From Gossypium raimondii (taxonomy: Eukaryota > Streptophyta > Magnoliopsida > Malvales > Malvaceae), in contig NC_068571.1 in assembly GCF_025698545.1 (NCBI RefSeq), positions 43,123,733-43,187,732 of the forward strand: DNA of 64,000 nt. The letters are read 5' to 3'. The first letter of the stretch is position 1. Each line of letters starts with the position of its first letter. The notes below the pieces were generated by a model. The model was not told where the DNA came from. It made no database searches and saw nothing but the letters and a program-made list of their open reading frames with translations. Positions 47,501-61,041 of this stretch are shown in pieces. The translations under genes were made by a program, and so were the position numbers.

Positions 47501-50066
47501 CAACTGTAGAAGGAAGAGAAATACATTAAAATGCCACGACCATGAAGGGCAATGGTAAAAGTATCATGAAATTCCCTATATTAGGAGTCAGATTATATTT
47601 TGTCCCCTGTACTCAAAATTTGAGCAAATTAGTCCAAGTATGTTAGATCAAAGAGCAAACAGGACTTTTCTGTTAAAAAATTTCATCTATTTCTATTGTT
47701 AAAAACTGATCTAGTTGATGGAATAACCAGACTGTTACCAGTGGTGTGCCACATGAGACCAGTTTTAACAGTAAAAATAGATGGAATTTCTAATAGAAGG
47801 ACCGTTTGCTATTTGATCTAATGTGCGGGGACCAATTTGCCCTTTTTTTGAATGAAGGGGAAAAAATCCAATCCAACTTCTAGTACAAGGGCCTTCATGG
47901 TACTTTACCAAAGGACAATACACAAATAAAAACAAAAAATAGTAGCAAGAGAACAAAAGAAAGTAAACAAATGTGTGAGTATGGAGAATTATGAAATTTC
48001 ATGAATGCTAAGTTAGATGGATTGAGGGACTGACCTTTGCAAAAGTACTAGCCAGATCATCCATGTCAGACAATGATCCTAAACCTACAAGCTGAAAATG
48101 AATAACAGGAAAATTAGAACTGAAAATAGTCATATTTCACAATCCAGAAATATCGAAAGTCGAAACAAGATTTGTGTTTAATAGATGACGGACTATTGCA
48201 AATAATGAAATCAATATGCATATGCGCAGAAATTAATGGCATAAATTTCTTCAAAAACAAAATGAAACAGAAAGCTAATATTCACTGCTTCATCATCCAA
48301 AACAATATATATATATATAAAGCTTTAGTTTATGAGCACATCTTTCTTTCTTCGGATATCTCTTGTTAAAAATTAAAGGAACTATTTCTTTTATCACATA
48401 GTACCCTTAATTTTGAATTCCAACATAAAGTAATGTGTATATGAAGTTGCATTCGTCGAAAATAAATATCAAGAGTTGGATCTTTTCATGCATGTTCTCA
48501 GATTGATAACACCTTTACAAAAGGGGAACTTCAAATGGATAGAATATTGGTAAAAGTACCATGGAGGCCACTGTACTAGGGATCTGATTGCATTTTACCC
48601 CCTCTACAAAAAAAAGGGCAAATTAATCCCTTCATGTTAGTTCAAAGAGCAAATTGGTCCTATTGAAAATTTCATCCATTTCTACTATTAAAAACTGGTC
48701 CTTGTACATCAGCATGAAATTTGTCCATTTTTTATACTACAAATGGATGAAATTTTTAACGAAAATGACTAATATGCTCTTTGAACTAATATATAGAGAC
48801 TAATTTGCCAATTTTTTTGAGTAGGCGGAACAAAATGTTATCTGCCTTCTAGTATAGGGGCCTTCATGATATTTTTACCATAGAATATCAACTCACCTCC
48901 AAACCAAAAAAATTCCATTCGAGCAAAAGTATTTGGAACATAAGCCAATTGCGAAAGTGTAAACTGTCTTACAACATTACATAAGTACACTAATCAAACT
49001 TCTTATTAAACTTTGTAAAACCTTAAATTCGAAAATAACCAGGGAATAAAATACACTTAAAGTTCAAAATGTGTTTAACAACATAGACTAAAACACAAAT
49101 GATAAGTACAAAATTGAAGGCCAACAAACTCGACGATGATGTTTAAGGCCTAATCAAACTCCAATGTAAATAACAATTTAAGGTCATAACATAGGATTTT
49201 TCATATCATGGAATGAAAAAGTAGCAGCATCTACAAAGTAATGCGGAAGTAACATTAAAAATGCCATAGAGGCCCCTTTAATAGTAATTAGATTGCATTT
49301 TGCCCCTTGTTCAAAAAAAAATGATAGGTTAGATATAAAAACAAATTGATCTTTTTGTTAAAAATTCCATCCATTTTTACCGTTAAAACTGGTCTCTGTA
49401 CGACATACATGTGGCAATTATATCTAGTTATTCTGTCAGACATGCAAAGGACTAAACTGCTCTTTAATCTAATGTAGATGTAGAAAGACTAATTTGCTCG
49501 CTTTTTGAGTAGGGGGCAAAATGCAATCTGACTTGAGGGCTGCACAATGTGTAACCAAAGGAATAAAATCTCACCTCTCCTCTATCAAACAAATGGTACT
49601 CATCATCTTCAGTGGATGCAAACACAGGAGAATCCTCTTCACCATCTTCTAAACCCCCCAAGTCCACTTCTGCCACAGCATTTTGACCAAAAAATTCGTA
49701 CTGGGATGCATCAAAAAGAGCATTATCTGCAAAAAAATAAAACCATAAAAAAATAGCAATTAAACAATATAAGCCGATGAATTGATACAATACATCTCAA
49801 CAAACCATCGAAAAAACAAAACCCTACAATTAAACTAACAAAACCGAAATTTTTAATTTTTTTTAAAGAAAGGTAAATCAGTAATCTAGCAAAGACAATA
49901 AAGCTATAACGTTTGGTAGCTGAGAAAAAAAAAGTAAAGATCCAAACTTTTCATGAAAATTAATTTTCTTTCGCATCATAAAAACAAAAACAAAATTGAA
50001 AAAAATTAAAAAACCTGAGGAAGCTTGAGAGAAGCTGCTGGGAAGTTTACCATCGGATCTCTCCAT
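44546..50066 (-). CDS. PAT1: PAT1 homologue, mRNA decapping activator
   Basis: Five coding exons on the minus strand: 50066-50015, 49726-49575, 48091-48035, 47503-47431 and 46590-44546, GT/AG borders in phase, giving 792 residues. The N-terminal part carries the conserved acidic block [11 protein letters not shown] and [12 protein letters not shown]. The middle is low-complexity Gln/His/Pro-rich. The conserved [20 protein letters not shown] and [11 protein letters not shown] block follows, then the alpha-helical C-terminal domain ([36 protein letters not shown]). PAT1 links deadenylated mRNA to the LSM1-7 ring and decapping in P-bodies; in Arabidopsis it also lies in the MPK4 immune pathway. 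The 5' UTR has CAG and GAA repeats (50108-50148). Introns host several foldback elements but the frame is intact. Confidence 0.95.
46905..47232. mobile_element. foldback MITE in a PAT1 intron
   Basis: Inverted ends AAAGTACCTAGCAGGTCCCT against TGTACTTGATAGGTCCTTTA, with internal arms GAGTTAACATTTACTG and CAGTAAATGTTAATTC. It is related to, but distinct from, the family at 47553. Confidence 0.65.
47553..47910. mobile_element. foldback MITE with 8-bp duplication in a PAT1 intron
   Basis: Starts TGGTAAAAGTATCATG and ends CATGGTACTTTACCA. Flanks AAGGGCAA and AAGGACAA differ at one base. The 8-bp duplication points to hAT-type mobilisation. Confidence 0.8.
48548..48880. mobile_element. foldback MITE with perfect 8-bp duplication in a PAT1 intron
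   Basis: Starts TGGTAAAAGTACCATGGAGG and ends CCTTCATGATATTTTTACCA. TAGAATAT flanks it exactly on both sides (48540-48547 and 48881-48888). Inner arms contain GGGCAAATTAATCC and GACTAATTTGCC. Length 333 bp, no coding. Confidence 0.9.
49252..49530. mobile_element. degenerate copy of the same MITE family
   Basis: Contains GAGGCCCCTTTAATAGTAAT, GATTGCATTTTGCCCC and GGGGGCAAAATGCAATCTGA in the same order as the copy at 48548. Both termini are eroded. Confidence 0.65.
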
Positions 50067-53000
50067 ATTTACAAAAAAAAAAAACAACCTAAAAAGAAAA
50101 CCCTAAATACAGCAGCAGCAGCAGCAACAGAAGAAGAAGAAGAATATGAAAGTTTATAATTTGGGGGAATTTTTGTTTTGAATTAAGATGGAGAAATGAA
50201 GGGGGAGAGTGGCAAATGATGTAAATAAAGGAGGATTAAGAGGGTTTTTTTTTTATTTAAGGAAGGGAAGATAGAAGGAAAAAAATGAAGAAAAGAAAGA
50301 ACGAAAAATCTCTCTCAGTCTCTGAGAGAGAGACGGAGGAGATGAAAGAGAAAAACTGGAAATTAATAAAAAGGAGGGTTTGGTTTCTTCTCTCTTTTTT
50401 TTTCCTTTTGGTTTCCTTTATTAAAAAAATATTAAATAAAAATTTAGTAGTATTATATGGTTATATAAATCATAACAAATAACTAATATTATATACTCAT
50501 AAATACAAAAGGAATATAAATATATATAAACAAATAAAATGCAAAATCAAATTGGTACTATTTGTAATAAACAAAGAGTCGAAAAAAATTAATCAAAAAT
50601 TTTCCATCACATTCATACATATTGAGACTGAAGGACCCAAATATCGCAATTGCACATGTTGAGATTAGAATCAACTTAAATAAATCATGTGTGGGTTGTC
50701 TTGAAATTTATTTCGACTTAAATCTTATTATATGTGAATCCTCCTTTGAGTTATTGTGGTCTAGTTTTAGATATATTTTGGTGTTTGGTTGTGTTTAATG
50801 TTATTAAAGTCGGACTAAAATAATGATCAAATCAATTAGATGAAGAATCGATGATATAAGATTCAAGCGCTTAAAACCGATAAAAAAATTTTTGAACAAA
50901 ACTCTTGACTGAAACCAATAAACTAATTTTATTAAAATTTTATGAATTTTTAATCAAATCGATTTGATTTTAAAATTATGCTTGATAATAATTAATTTTA
51001 ATTCTAGTGAATTTGAATGTATATTATTTATAATTATAATTTTACTTATAAATAAACATTGTATATTTAAAATATTCATACATTTATATCGTATTTATAT
51101 AAATTTTATGTTAATATTCATGTTTTATCATTCTTTCAAATCTATAAACATAGAAAGGTTAATAAACCGAATTAATAGTATTTATATTTAATTTTAATTC
51201 TAAAATTTTGATATTTTTAAAAATAAAGAAATAAAATAATTGGTAGCTAAACAAACTTGAATGAGATGAATTGCATTTTGTGTTTTCATACACTGACTGA
51301 CACGTGTTGACACTGAGAAAAGGACTGATTGAGATTGCTACATTCAACAAAATAAATCACAAAAATTAAAAGTTATATTCTTTTTTAAAATTATTACAGA
51401 GAATATTCCAACTTACTAAAATCTAGAATTTTAAGTGAAAAATATTGGATATACTGTAAGGAATACATATTGGAATTTCAAGATTTTTAAGATTTATATT
51501 TTAATAAAAGAAAATTAAATTGAATAAATGATGCTTTTGCAACAAAGAAGAATAACTTTTCCGTTGAATTTTTATTATTATTAAAATCAGTAAATTTAAA
51601 TTGTTTTTTATACATTAAAAACGTTAGGCATGGACCAAATTTAATTTTTAATGAAATTTATTATTGTACTTATATCATAGGGGCACGTAAAAGAATAGGA
51701 AATAAATTTTATTTGAGTTTAAACAAATATCGTAAACTTGTTTATAAAGTAATTATAAAGTCAAAACATGCCTAATCTAATTGATTACCAAATGGCTTAT
51801 CTTTATGTTTAAGTTGCCAAAAATTAAAAAGTGTTAATTACATCATTTTCAAAGGGTTTATTTGACACATAATGTCCATTGTTTTCGTTATTTTCCTTTT
51901 CATTCAAATTTTTAGATTCCATTTAGACAAACAAAATTAAGTCAAAGATTATAATTCTAATAACATTAATATTACTTTAAAATTTTAAAACATTTTTTAA
52001 TGAAATAAACATGAAAGCAACCGCATCATTCAAATCAATTCATTATGCCTTTTATTTATGCTAAGAATACTCGTAAACCCTACACAAATTTTTTCATAAT
52101 TAGTTTAGCAATAAAAGGAGAATTTTAGTAGCAATATCCGAAAACCACTTTCAAGATTATTATGTATAATAATTTAACTTTCATTTTAATGTTTGAAAAT
52201 GATAAAGAACTCTTTATTATTACAAATGATCAAATTAACTAATGTGACAACAACAATGACGATAAGTAGACATTCAAGACTTTCGTCTTTATCCTATCAT
52301 CCAAATATTAAAAAAGTATTGAGACCAATTTCACTTATCAAATTAATTACACTGATAACAGAAGCATCTTATTGGTTTATTTAACTTTCTTATCAAAGAT
52401 TTCCATCTTCACTTTTCCCACCTTTCATGCCAAAATAGTACTAGCAACCTACTTGGAAGAGACTCGAACTCAATTCAGCTCAATTTTAGCTTGAGTTATC
52501 GATTCAGCCAAATTTAAACTTAGTAATACTTGACTTGAACAACTCACGAGCTTTATTGAGCTTTTCATTTTTAATATTATTAAATTACATTATTGCCCTT
52601 AAAATATATTATTAACCTTAAGCTTAATTATTGAGCCAAACTCAAACTTGAATATGAAAATTGATAAACAAGCTTAATCAAGCTCGAGCTCGAGTAATTC
52701 AATTATATCTCCTACCAAGCTCAAACTTAAAAGTAGATATTCAATCGAGCTCGAACCAAGTATCAAACTTCAAATCTCGAGTTCAGCTAGAGCTTGAACT
52801 TGCCAGTATTTAAGCTCAGGTCGGCTTAGTTACACCCCTAGTACTTGGTATACACATCTATTTAAGCTAAGTTATCCAAACTCTTAGGTGAATATCAAAT
52901 ATATCAATATGTCATCAACCGAACCATGAGTAAAGTTAATAAAAGATTTGTTATCAAGTCTTCAGGTCAAACTAGTCCTGGGTTCAATCCCTACCTCTAC

Positions 53001-53355
53001 CTCTTCCCCTTATCAAATATATATTTACTCAAACAACAATGTATCTCCAACACATGTATATTCGAACTTTTTAAAGTTTTCCCAATCATACACGTCCAGA
53101 TAAATGTAAAATGAAAACTTGGGTTAACATCAACTCTTAAGTTGTAACCACAGGAAACAAAATTTTGGTTCAAAACAGAATATGCTGATTGCATAAATCT
53201 ATATAATTAATCAAAGAACTGATTATGTTTTGTAATAATCCAAACTAACAAGAAAATCTCAGGGGAAATTAAGTCTTATATATAAAAAATATCCAAATGA
53301 GGAATAAAACCTGAGAGTATGTTTAAGAGAGGAATGCATATCATCTTCTTGCATG
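50067..53355. other. intergenic DNA between PAT1 and the methyltransferase
   Basis: Starts with the PAT1 leader and promoter side (CAG/GAA repeats at 50108-50148, GAGAGAGA near 50325). The rest is AT-rich and shows no gene. 52450-52845 carries a repeat rich in GAGCTCGAGC and CAAGCTCAAAC, ending TTAGTTACACCCCTAG. 53200-53355 is probably the 3' UTR of the methyltransferase gene. Confidence 0.5.
52450..52845. mobile_element. AGCTCGAGC-type dispersed element
   Basis: Repeated CTCGAGCTCGAGT and GAGCTTGAACTTG motifs in both orientations. The right end reads TTAGTTACACCCCTAG, a common MITE-like terminus. A related copy lies at 54130-54570 inside the neighbouring gene's intron. Left end unclear. Confidence 0.5.
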
Positions 53356-56300
53356 CTATGTCGTAGTTGTTCTTTTCTTTCGCATTGTCCAGAATGCAGC
53401 ATGGTAATGGTTCTGCAAAGAATATCATAATCAGGAAGTTAAAATTTTAGGACACAACATTTAACTGTACAAATAGCATTATCTGTGATGGCGGCTAAGC
53501 GCAAAGCTTGGGTATCATGTTTTTTGGTGTCTTTGATTGATGTTATAATGAATAGGCTAACGACATGTAAGAATAGGCAAATGGGCATGGATGAACTATT
53601 TGATTAGCAAAACCAAGGTAAAATGGCTCTTGGTGTCTTTGATTGACATATATAATCAACCGGCGAAGTACATGCGAGTCATGGGCAAACACAGTGATGA
53701 ACAGTTTGATTATGAACATAATATGGAATCACCAAAGCAAGAAGAGCACCATTTCCATTTAGATTTAATAAGATAGAATGTGACACCTGGAATGAGAATT
53801 AGTGGAGAACAAGGTTAAAACACTTACTTGCATCATGGATCGAGGATTTGTAGTATACGTTGTTTCAATGGTCTGTTCTTTCTGCAGTCATGAATATGAC
53901 AGTATGATTGAATACATGGCTTGGCCAAAAATTAAAGGGAAAAAAATTTATGGGACATATAAGAACAAAAAGGGTGTACAAAATATTACCTCTAACTCGA
54001 ATCCGTAGTGAAAAGCAATCTTCTTTACATCTTCCAAACTCAACTCAATTGACATATCCTAAAATGCAGATAAAGGGAGAAAAAGGTAAGGGAGGGATAT
54101 AGAATAGTAAGGGGCACGGTAGCAAACTGGACATCTGTCTTTACAAGCTAATTGAGCTTGACTCGAGAAAACACGAACTCCAGTTAAGTTGAGCTTGATT
54201 TCTCAAAGGAGCCAAGCTGAGCTTTATTTCTCAAGGGAGCCAAGTTTGAGTATCCTAATTCATGGCTTAAGTTGCCTAACTCCTACCTTGAGTTGCTCGT
54301 GAGCCTAATTGAGTTTTTTATTTATTATTTTAATACATCTTTTTATTATTTTTAATTAGTGAAGAAAATTTTCAATTTGAGCTCATATTCATGCACAAAT
54401 AATCAAGTTTGAGACAGAGCATGAGAATCAAGCTCTTTTTTCACTAGGTTAACAAACCTATTGAACAAGCTCAAGTAGTTTGGTTTTTATCTGAAATCGA
54501 GCCTTTTCAAGTCAAGCTTGAGACCGAGCTTCTTACTGCTTAGGCTTCACTCAATTACAACCCTTAAAGTGAGGTGAGTGAAGCAAAACATTAAGATCAG
54601 CCAATAAAATTGCTTTGGCATAGAAGTGCTCAGAATACGACTTACATCTTCCTGCCCGTACATGTCTGCGAAGTGATACAATAGAGGTCCGAAGTTTATC
54701 CAAACCTGCCATCCAACCAATTGTTTAATCATTAAACCAACTCAAAGCAATGTTAAAGATAAAATGAATAAAACAGTGTTAAGGGTAACTCACACCACCC
54801 TCCTTCAAAATTCTTGATATGATTTCAATGTACTCAATGATGTTGTGCGCCGTGTCAATAAAGAAACAAGTCACAACAGCATCCCAGACTCCTGCAGACA
54901 GCATAAATACACTCCATAAGGTTTTACAGTCCGATATATATTTGCGGTACAGCTAATATGCACATACGTACATCCATATATATGTATGTGCCAACAACTT
55001 AAAAACTGCACTCCTATTGTAGAATGTAGCCAACCCACAAGAACCTCCCCCATTGAAGGATTAGTGCCATCATTGGATAAGTAACAACAAGAAGATAGAT
55101 TGCCAACCTAAAGGGTCATTGTCAGCCACAAAGCGGCTGGTACTCTGCTACCATTTCAATCAGTTTTAAGGAAAGTAGTCCTACCGCACCTTGGCCTTAA
55201 AGGTATGTGTTCTACTTTATATGTACTACTATTCTAGCTAGTGTAATTAATAAATAAGGAGCATACAGTATAACATTCATAGTCAATAGACAAAAATTAC
55301 AATATGCAGGGAATAAGAAGAGCCAGTAACTTTACCAATCTGGCTGGAATCATTATAGACTTCAACAAAATCCCCACCACACATAGAAAATCCTTCAGTA
55401 ATCCCTGCACTGCCAGCAACCAGAAAAGCCAATGGCAACTTAGCAATGAAATTCACGTAAATATTATGAAGCAAAGAACCTCAATGGAATCGACATAAGT
55501 TTTATAAGCAGCAAGACAAAGATTTGTCCATTAAGTTTTTCATAGGCTGATAGGTTTTACACAATAAACTAAGCCTTTGATATTCATAGACTCTATTATA
55601 TAAGATCATTACCACTAGGAGTTTCATAAAGAAAAAAAAAACTAAAAATAAATCAATAGCAAGGCAAAATGCTTCTCCTAAGCTCTGGAGTTGACTTGGA
55701 AGGTATATTGCACGGAACAGGTTCAAGAAAAGTAAATTACATAAACCTGTAAAGCATTTATAGGGAAACCACAGAAGTAAACAATGGCTTAATACCTCGC
55801 TGGATGAATATCTGGTATTAAAACAGGACGAAGTTGATCATTGTCTGAAAGTGAATTGCAATTGCTGTGGATCCAAGGATATATTGTCCATTGTCCAGTT
55901 GTTTCAGTACTGGAAAATGAAATAGAACAAATAAATTTTATGGCTCTTGGGATTTGGGAAAAGGAATAGGATAGATTTAGCAGAACACGCATCTTTACAA
56001 AGGGATTCTAGTTTGCATAAATGCACTAGAGGTAAAGTTCTTACTGATTAAGAATAAAACTTGAACATATCATCATGTAGTACGAAAATTCATTTCCTTG
56101 ACTTATGAAACCTGTTACATGAAATGAGAAATCTCAAAAGAACAATGATAGCCTCCGTCCAGTCAAAGAAGTAACGGTTTGACATAAAATACATACCAAG
56201 GCATGAAATCTCTAGGGCTAGCCGCCCAAGTCCAGCACCAGGAACTAAACATGCAGGAGGGCTGCACAACAAAATATATGGTTTCACTACAATAGTAAAA

Positions 56301-59300
56301 CAAAACAGTTACATACCACAACATAACAAAATACAGTTACAAAAAATATGGTTTTCTTATCAGTCATATTAGATTCGTATACAAGCAGGACGCTCACGGT
56401 CTATCTGGATTCTAATCCCAAAATTACCGCAATATGAGTGGTTTGCTACTCTTGAAAAAAATGCATTTTCTAACCAAATTGAAAAATAATGCTATCATCC
56501 TAATCATTAGACAAGTGAAAAGAAAATTCAGTGTATATAAGGACAAAGTCCAAAGTAACACATTAAAGATTCGTACCTCTCTTTGGAGCGATTAGGAAAT
56601 TGAGCATCAAGTTCTTCAAGAATGGGCTTATAGCACTGATTTCGTTCTTTTTCTCCCTGCAATAAAGTAATAGTTCCATGTTTATCAAAAGAACATACAA
56701 AAATGAACTTATACAAGTTTGTCCAGAAACCATCCATGGTGACTCGAAACTTGAGAACCATTTAAAATAAAATATAAAAAAAAACAGTACCTCTGCTGCC
56801 CAGTCTCTTACAATATTTCTTATTATGCAACGCACCTGAAGAAATAAATGAAGCAGACATGAATTACAACTTTTTTTTTGCAAGTTTAAACAACGAAACA
56901 TATGTCATGCTAAAAATTCCAAACCAAAATTCTAACTAAGACAGCAAAGAGTAAATTAGGACAAATCTATATTATTATAAGACCTTCGTGCAATACTTAA
57001 AGAGATAAAACTAATGGATATGCTTAGGACTAACAATTTAATTCAACACTAACACTTAACAGCAAGAGCATGAACACCAACAAACCTTATCAACATCAAC
57101 CAATGGAACATTTAACTGCAATGACGGATCCAACCAGTCATGTGGAGATGAAAATGCCTGAATTTAAAAACAGATAGGCAGAGATAATTAGAAAAGAACG
57201 GCAAACAGAAAATAGTTTGAATATCACACTTCAAAAAATTAGAGACAACACAAAAGTGCACAGATAACTTGCTTCAGAATCTGCCAATACAAGAATGAAA
57301 GGGAAAAGCATTTTAAAAAGAAAAAAAAATCTTTTCATAAGACTCTTCAATGAGGGGCCCCATGCAGCCCTAATCATTTCTCATATATCCAGCCTCAACA
57401 CGTCTGCAAATAGTAGTTAAGAAATTCTATTAACTTCTCTCTAGAAAGGGAAACTTCCTATCAATGATCTCCAAAGTTGTGTCTGTATAAACACTTGTAT
57501 GCATCCCATGAATGCATTTTGATCAAACAGACAGTAACTATTCCAAACAAGAACCACAGTTTATACACATATCTTACAACACAAGATCAAATAAGAAGAA
57601 AAAGGAGGGGAAGGGATGAGGGACACAGATAGAAAAACATAAAGTTCCCTACTCCTAAATGTCATAGAAATATGTAACTATAAAAATTAGGGAAAGCAAT
57701 TATTTTTCTCTTGGTTTGGGGTAATGGGGAATAGAATCCCACTCTTTGAATGGGGAATTATTAACCCACAAGTTGAGCCAAATGCTTGGTTGCAGAAAGA
57801 AATCATGATAGATCAGAAGATGCCACCCCTAACTTTCATTTGTATTTGGTAAAAATGCAACACCTAATTAACTAAGAACTTGTTGAATCTTTAAGCACTT
57901 TTTACAAATAAAAGAACTAAATTTTCATCCAGCCAACATCCAACATCTCATTTGTCTTGGTGAAAGATAAAAACAGCATGTAAAGAATAAAATGTATTAC
58001 ATTCCCATTAGAATCAGCAACATCGTTGCTGCAACATTCAGCTATCTCATTGTTATTTTCCACTTCTCCAGCACCGCTTCCAAAGATAGGCTCATGTTGC
58101 TGTTCGCTTTTCACCTCCTGCAGCTATCTACAAAAGTCAAATTTCTAAATGAAAAGAAATAAATCAAGAACCAATCAAATGGTGGAGTTTTGATATTTAT
58201 TATACAATTAAATATATTTCACAAAAAACTGGTGAGTGGGCACCTCTGTTGTTGGATTGCTCATTATGTTGCTTTTTTCCTGAGAACAAGCTTGAGCATG
58301 GTTGGAACAACACATTCTTCCGCTGGTTGATGCAGACTGACAAGAGGAAGCATTTCTCTCCTCAGAATGGCAATGCCCATGTTCAAAGTTTTCTAGGTGT
58401 GGATCCTTGCAACCATCCACATCCTGGCTCATATCTAAAGGAGGTTCAAATGCCTGTCAAACAGATTTTAATAATTATAGCCTTTTGAGTATATTATCTT
58501 CCAATACAAACTAGTGGACAAACAGAAATGTACTCTGACACACCTGAAGCATGGTAAATATGAAATACGAATTCAAAGAAATACACCTGCACCAAGAAAT
58601 GTGAGAAATTATAATTTGTTAAGATGTCAAAACCATATTTTAGTTGAGATACACAACACAACAGTTTTCTTTTCCTTGAAAGGTTTAATTAGGAATATAG
58701 TTAATGCACTTGTACAAATTGTTTAAAAGAAGCAAATCTAGTCTGTGTACTTCAACAAAAGTTTCAGTTAGGTCAAACATAAGTCTCAAGTTAAGATTTA
58801 GGACCTGTTCTAAGTTAAGGCAGCATAAACTGGGAACCAGAAATTAAACCACAAATAAAAGCAAGGAAATAGAAATTTACCTTCTTAGATTTTGGAACTT
58901 AGAAGGATAGTGGGGCAACAAAGCCTGAAAAATAAACAAACAAATTGAGAACATAATAAAGCAAGGATAATAAAGGTAACCATTTAAGAGCAGAACAATT
59001 TGGCACAAAAAGTTCCTATCACACTGAAGATCTTGCAGCAAAGAAGAATATTTAAATGACTGCATCCTTGTAGATAAGGCCAGTACATTTCCGAGCAACA
59101 TTACATATAAAGTATGATGAAGTAAATAGCAAAACACCCTATCGGAATACTGAGAAAGAAAATAGACATAACTGGACAAGAATCTCAATTTCCAGTTTTC
59201 TTTCGTTGGGTTAAAAAATACCCTTTGCTTCCACCCTTCCTAACAGCAGCAACTAAGACAACAGCTAAGTCCAATTTGCTTCATAGCAATAGGTAGGCAC

Positions 59301-61041
59301 ATTTTTTTTTCTAAAAGCATGTAACTAGTCTCAGTTATGGTTAGATAGAATGTTACACCAAGCTATCTCAAGCACTTTTCTCAGGTTCTGAAGTCTGAAT
59401 CAGGGAGGCACGTTTATAAAATGTCTCGGAATGGAAAATTCTTGCAACCATCTTTATAGTTGCCTAACTGTGAAGCACACCAGAAAAAGATTTATTAATG
59501 TCAAGTTCAATAAAATTCCCTCACTGTTTTGCTTTAGATTCGAAGGTAACCTTAATAACTAAAAAGACCCATTACTGGTATTGAGCATATATTTAAAAAA
59601 AAAACCTAAATTTAGGTTCCTCCTTTTCTCTAACTATAACCACTAATCATCATAATGAACATGGTCTTGAGCATGTTATAGTGGTAAAAGATCATAGCCA
59701 ACTGTATACAAATTTCCTCAGATCAGTTGCAGGCAAAAGTAACTTTTTAGAGATTAGTCAAGCAAGAGAGAGCACCTTGTGAGCAGGCGGAAGCTTCTTA
59801 AATGATTTTTCATATCTTCTAACATCCTCTTCAGCAGCCTCTGGATAACTGCATAAATTATCCATGCAAGAAAGGGGAAATATCATTGATAATTGAAACA
59901 GGGTTGGCACTTGGCATGGAAAGTTAGAAACTGTCTATTGCTAGAGATAATTGCTAAGTTAGCACCATATGGAATAACCGAACCCTTTTCCTCATTTAAG
60001 GTAAGATCATTCCTTTTAATACTTGCTTTAGCTACAGAAACAAAATGGAACGAAGTGCATTTGAAATATAAAAGCACATAGTATTTTTGCAAAAGTAAAA
60101 GCTCTTTGTCAGTAGAAATTAGCATGACTTGTTGCTTTTCATTTTAACCACTGCTACCCTACGGATTGGCGGTTCACAGCATTCCTTAGTTTTATACAAA
60201 ACAATTATACCTAAGTATAACATTTCAGTCATGTTTAATCAAATACTTTCTGTTTTTTTGAAGCAACAACAATAAAATAACAAATAGCTAGTAGCAAGCA
60301 AAATCAACAACCAAAGAGAGGCTAAACTAAGCATAGTATTCACAACCAAAAGCACATTTAAAATAATTGACGGCAGACTATAACCAAGTAACAACAGAAG
60401 AATTTGTACATAAAATATAATAACTAGAAATCTAATACTATTTTCGACAGGGAGGATGAATCAATAACAGCATATGTAATATTTTTAACTCAACCATTAA
60501 ATTAGAACATTTTCTTTCTATTTTTCCCTCTCTTTCCTTCCTTCCAAACAGAGTGTAAATATGCATACAAATGTAATAAAAAAACATGAACTTAGAAGAA
60601 GAAAAATACTTCAAGCACGATAATCAACAATATCTTATACTTCACTTCAAACTCTTTAAAGTACCGAAAATTTGTCCACATTAGCTTAACCTTCAAATTT
60701 AAAATTTAATTTTAAGTTTATACATCGCAGTATACTATATTCAACTTCAATGGAACTGCAGCCGAAATTAATTTTATTTATAAAAAACCTAAAAATCATC
60801 GTTTCTCATTATACCTTTTCCTTTAAAAAAAATGAATCTACTCAAAATGATTCAGAAATCAAGCGAGACTACAAAGAAAACTCATAATAATAAAAACAAT
60901 AAATTCAAAAAAAAAGAGAGCAAAATCGAAAAAAAAAACGTACTTGAGATAAGCACTGATAATACGGCGAAGGGATTTGACTTCAAGTGCTTCTTCAAGC
61001 TTCCTTTGACGACGTCGTTCTTCGTCTTCTTCAATCTCCAT
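53356..61041 (-). CDS. carnosine N-methyltransferase-like protein (N2227 family)
   Basis: Eighteen coding exons on the minus strand, every join GT/AG and in phase, giving 479 residues. Exons: 61041-60944, 59848-59776, 58924-58881, 58586-58544, 58453-58244, 58117-58001, 57157-57086, 56835-56791, 56656-56577, 56261-56197, 56111-56045, 55909-55796, 55409-55336, 54891-54794, 54705-54646, 54058-53990, 53881-53828, 53412-53356. Family marks in order: MEIEEDEERRRQRKLEEAL; a CVRCIIRNIVRDWAAE-like helix; the SAM-binding loop VPGAGLGRLALEIS; SQGNEFSYYMM; TGQWTIYPWIHSNCNSLSDN; WDAVVTCFFIDTAHNIIEYI; and VWINFGPLLYH. Animal and yeast members methylate carnosine or a related histidine compound using S-adenosylmethionine; the plant substrate is not known to me. 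Exons 5 and 6 add a Cys/His-rich stretch. The start is the first in-frame ATG (an upstream GTG frame is not used). Confidence 0.93.
54130..54570. mobile_element. AGCTTGA-type dispersed element in an intron
   Basis: Contains CTAATTGAGCTTGACTCGAG, CAAGCTGAGCTTTATTTCTC and CAAGCTTGAGACCGAGCTTC, with a right end CAATTACAACCCTTAA. Related to 52450-52845. It lies between exons 15 and 16 of the methyltransferase gene. Confidence 0.5.

Noticed and set aside
52960-53005. Motif GGGTTCAATCCC resembling a tRNA T-loop or SINE B box
   Set aside because: No matching A box at the right distance and no stem; not called a tRNA or SINE.
53591-53776. Plus-strand open frame near the methyltransferase 3' exons
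   Set aside because: Lies in an intron of the opposite-strand gene and has no recognisable protein pattern.
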